From Variovorax boronicumulans (GTDB lineage Bacteria > Pseudomonadota > Gammaproteobacteria > Burkholderiales > Burkholderiaceae_C): a stretch of 64,000 nucleotides of DNA. Of the stretch, positions 63,368 through 64,000 are shown piece after piece. A program made the translations under genes and the position numbers. Position 1 is the stretch's first letter. Every line of letters begins with the position of its first letter. The stretch is taken from contig NZ_JAAAFX010000004.1 in assembly GCF_019352895.1 (NCBI RefSeq), positions 1,046,714-1,110,713 of the forward strand, given 5' to 3'. The notes under the pieces are model-generated. The model was given only the letters and a program-made list of their open reading frames with translations. It had not been told where the DNA came from and searched no databases.

Positions 63368-64000
63368 ATGGCTGACAACAAAACCGCAGGCGGCACCGAT
63401 TACCGCGCCACCCTCAACCTGCCCGACACCCCCTTCCCGATGCGCGGCGACATGTCCAAGCGCGAGCCGGGCTGGGTCAAGGAGTGGGAAGACCAGGGCC
63501 TCTACAAGCGGCTGCGCGACGCCCGCATCGGCAAGCCGAAGTTCATCCTGCACGACGGCCCGCCCTACGCCAACGGCCAGATCCACATGGGCCATGCGGT
63601 CAACAAGATCCTCAAGGACATGATCACCAAGGCGCGCCAGCTCGAAGGCTTCGACGCGCTCTACGTGCCCGGCTGGGACTGCCACGGCCTGCCGATCGAG
63701 AACGCGATCGAGAAGAAGCACGGCCGCAACCTGAGCCGCGACGACATGCAGGCCAAGAGCCGCGCCTTCGCGACCGAGCAGATCGCGCAGCAGATGGCCG
63801 ACTTCCAGCGCCTGGGCGTGCTGGGCGAGTGGGACCACCCGTACAAGACCATGGACTTCGCCAACGAGGCCGGCGAGCTGCGCGCCTTCAAGCGCGTGAT
63901 CGAGCGCGGTTTCGTCTACCGCGGGCTGAAGCCCGTGTACTGGTGCTTCGACTGCGGTTCCTCGCTGGCCGAGTTCGAGATCGAGTACGCCGACAAGAAG
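63368..64000 (+). CDS. ileS: Isoleucyl-tRNA synthetase, N-terminal part
   Basis: The first 211 residues of a gene that runs past the window edge. The class I motif [17 protein letters not shown] and [10 protein letters not shown] are intact, and [18 protein letters not shown] starts the part leading to the editing domain. The ATG at 63368 is set by homology. It follows ribF, as in many proteobacteria where lspA comes next. Confidence 0.96.
   Translation, partial: MADNKTAGGTDYRATLNLPDTPFPMRGDMSKREPGWVKEWEDQGLYKRLRDARIGKPKFILHDGPPYANGQIHMGHAVNKILKDMITKARQLEGFDALYVPGWDCHGLPIENAIEKKHGRNLSRDDMQAKSRAFATEQIAQQMADFQRLGVLGEWDHPYKTMDFANEAGELRAFKRVIERGFVYRGLKPVYWCFDCGSSLAEFEIEYADKK

Overview
The window is about 64 kb of GC-rich chromosomal DNA. 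Gene content suggests a betaproteobacterium of the Burkholderiales, most like a Comamonadaceae such as Variovorax. The signs are two Bug-type (TctC-like) solute-binding proteins, the gene groups ftsK-lolA-rarA and ribF-ileS, a long-form queF, zinc-free ribosomal proteins L28 and L33, and a tandem intergenic repeat rich in C and G runs. The genus is an inference from gene content, not a database result. No insertion sequence, prophage, CRISPR array, rRNA or plasmid function was seen.

Layout. 1-15.6 kb is housekeeping: the end of a DUF2459 protein, an aspartate carbamoyltransferase with a DNA-binding-like N-terminus, a NUP-family lipoprotein, a type IB topoisomerase, a small histidine-kinase-like/response-regulator pair, a minus-strand row (yaaA, 2OG-Fe oxygenase, hydrolase, queF), then valS, galU, an SGNH hydrolase, tusA, a Nudix hydrolase, cysM and tRNA-Leu(CAA). 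15.7-21.6 kb is an accessory cluster: LysR regulator, Bug binding protein, CobW-type metallochaperone GTPase, YtcJ-like amidohydrolase and AraC regulator. The middle three are translationally coupled or nearly so. It looks like an uptake-and-hydrolysis module whose metalloenzyme may have its own metal chaperone.

22.2-33.9 kb is a complete type I-like cellulose operon, bcsD-bcsP-bcsQ-bcsA-bcsB-bcsZ-bcsC. Most genes overlap by one to four bases. BcsA has the glycosyltransferase motifs and a C-terminal PilZ domain that binds cyclic di-GMP. Facing it on the minus strand (33.9-38.4 kb) are a GGDEF-EAL protein, a double-PAS GGDEF protein and a Kef-like cation/proton antiporter, so synthesis and breakdown of the BcsA activator are encoded next to the operon.

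38.5-45.4 kb holds a nucleotide-sugar epimerase-like protein, a ferredoxin-type reductase, a second Bug protein, a two-copy 95-bp repeat and a livHMGF branched-chain amino acid transporter without its binding protein. 45.6-52.7 kb is rarA, lolA, ftsK, a Crp/Fnr regulator, trxB and rpmB-rpmG. 52.9-64 kb has a fatty acid desaturase, an RsmB-like methyltransferase, a DUF1653 protein, an I78-type inhibitor lipoprotein, purN, two acyl-CoA dehydrogenases, a lipoprotein esterase-like protein, an ECHDC3-like crotonase, an HNH nuclease, ribF and the start of ileS.

Most of the window is ordinary. The parts most worth a second look are the metallochaperone/amidohydrolase cluster, the BcsD/BcsP pair with the facing c-di-GMP genes, the degenerate kinase/response-regulator pair, and a hairpin that adds an in-frame segment to valS.
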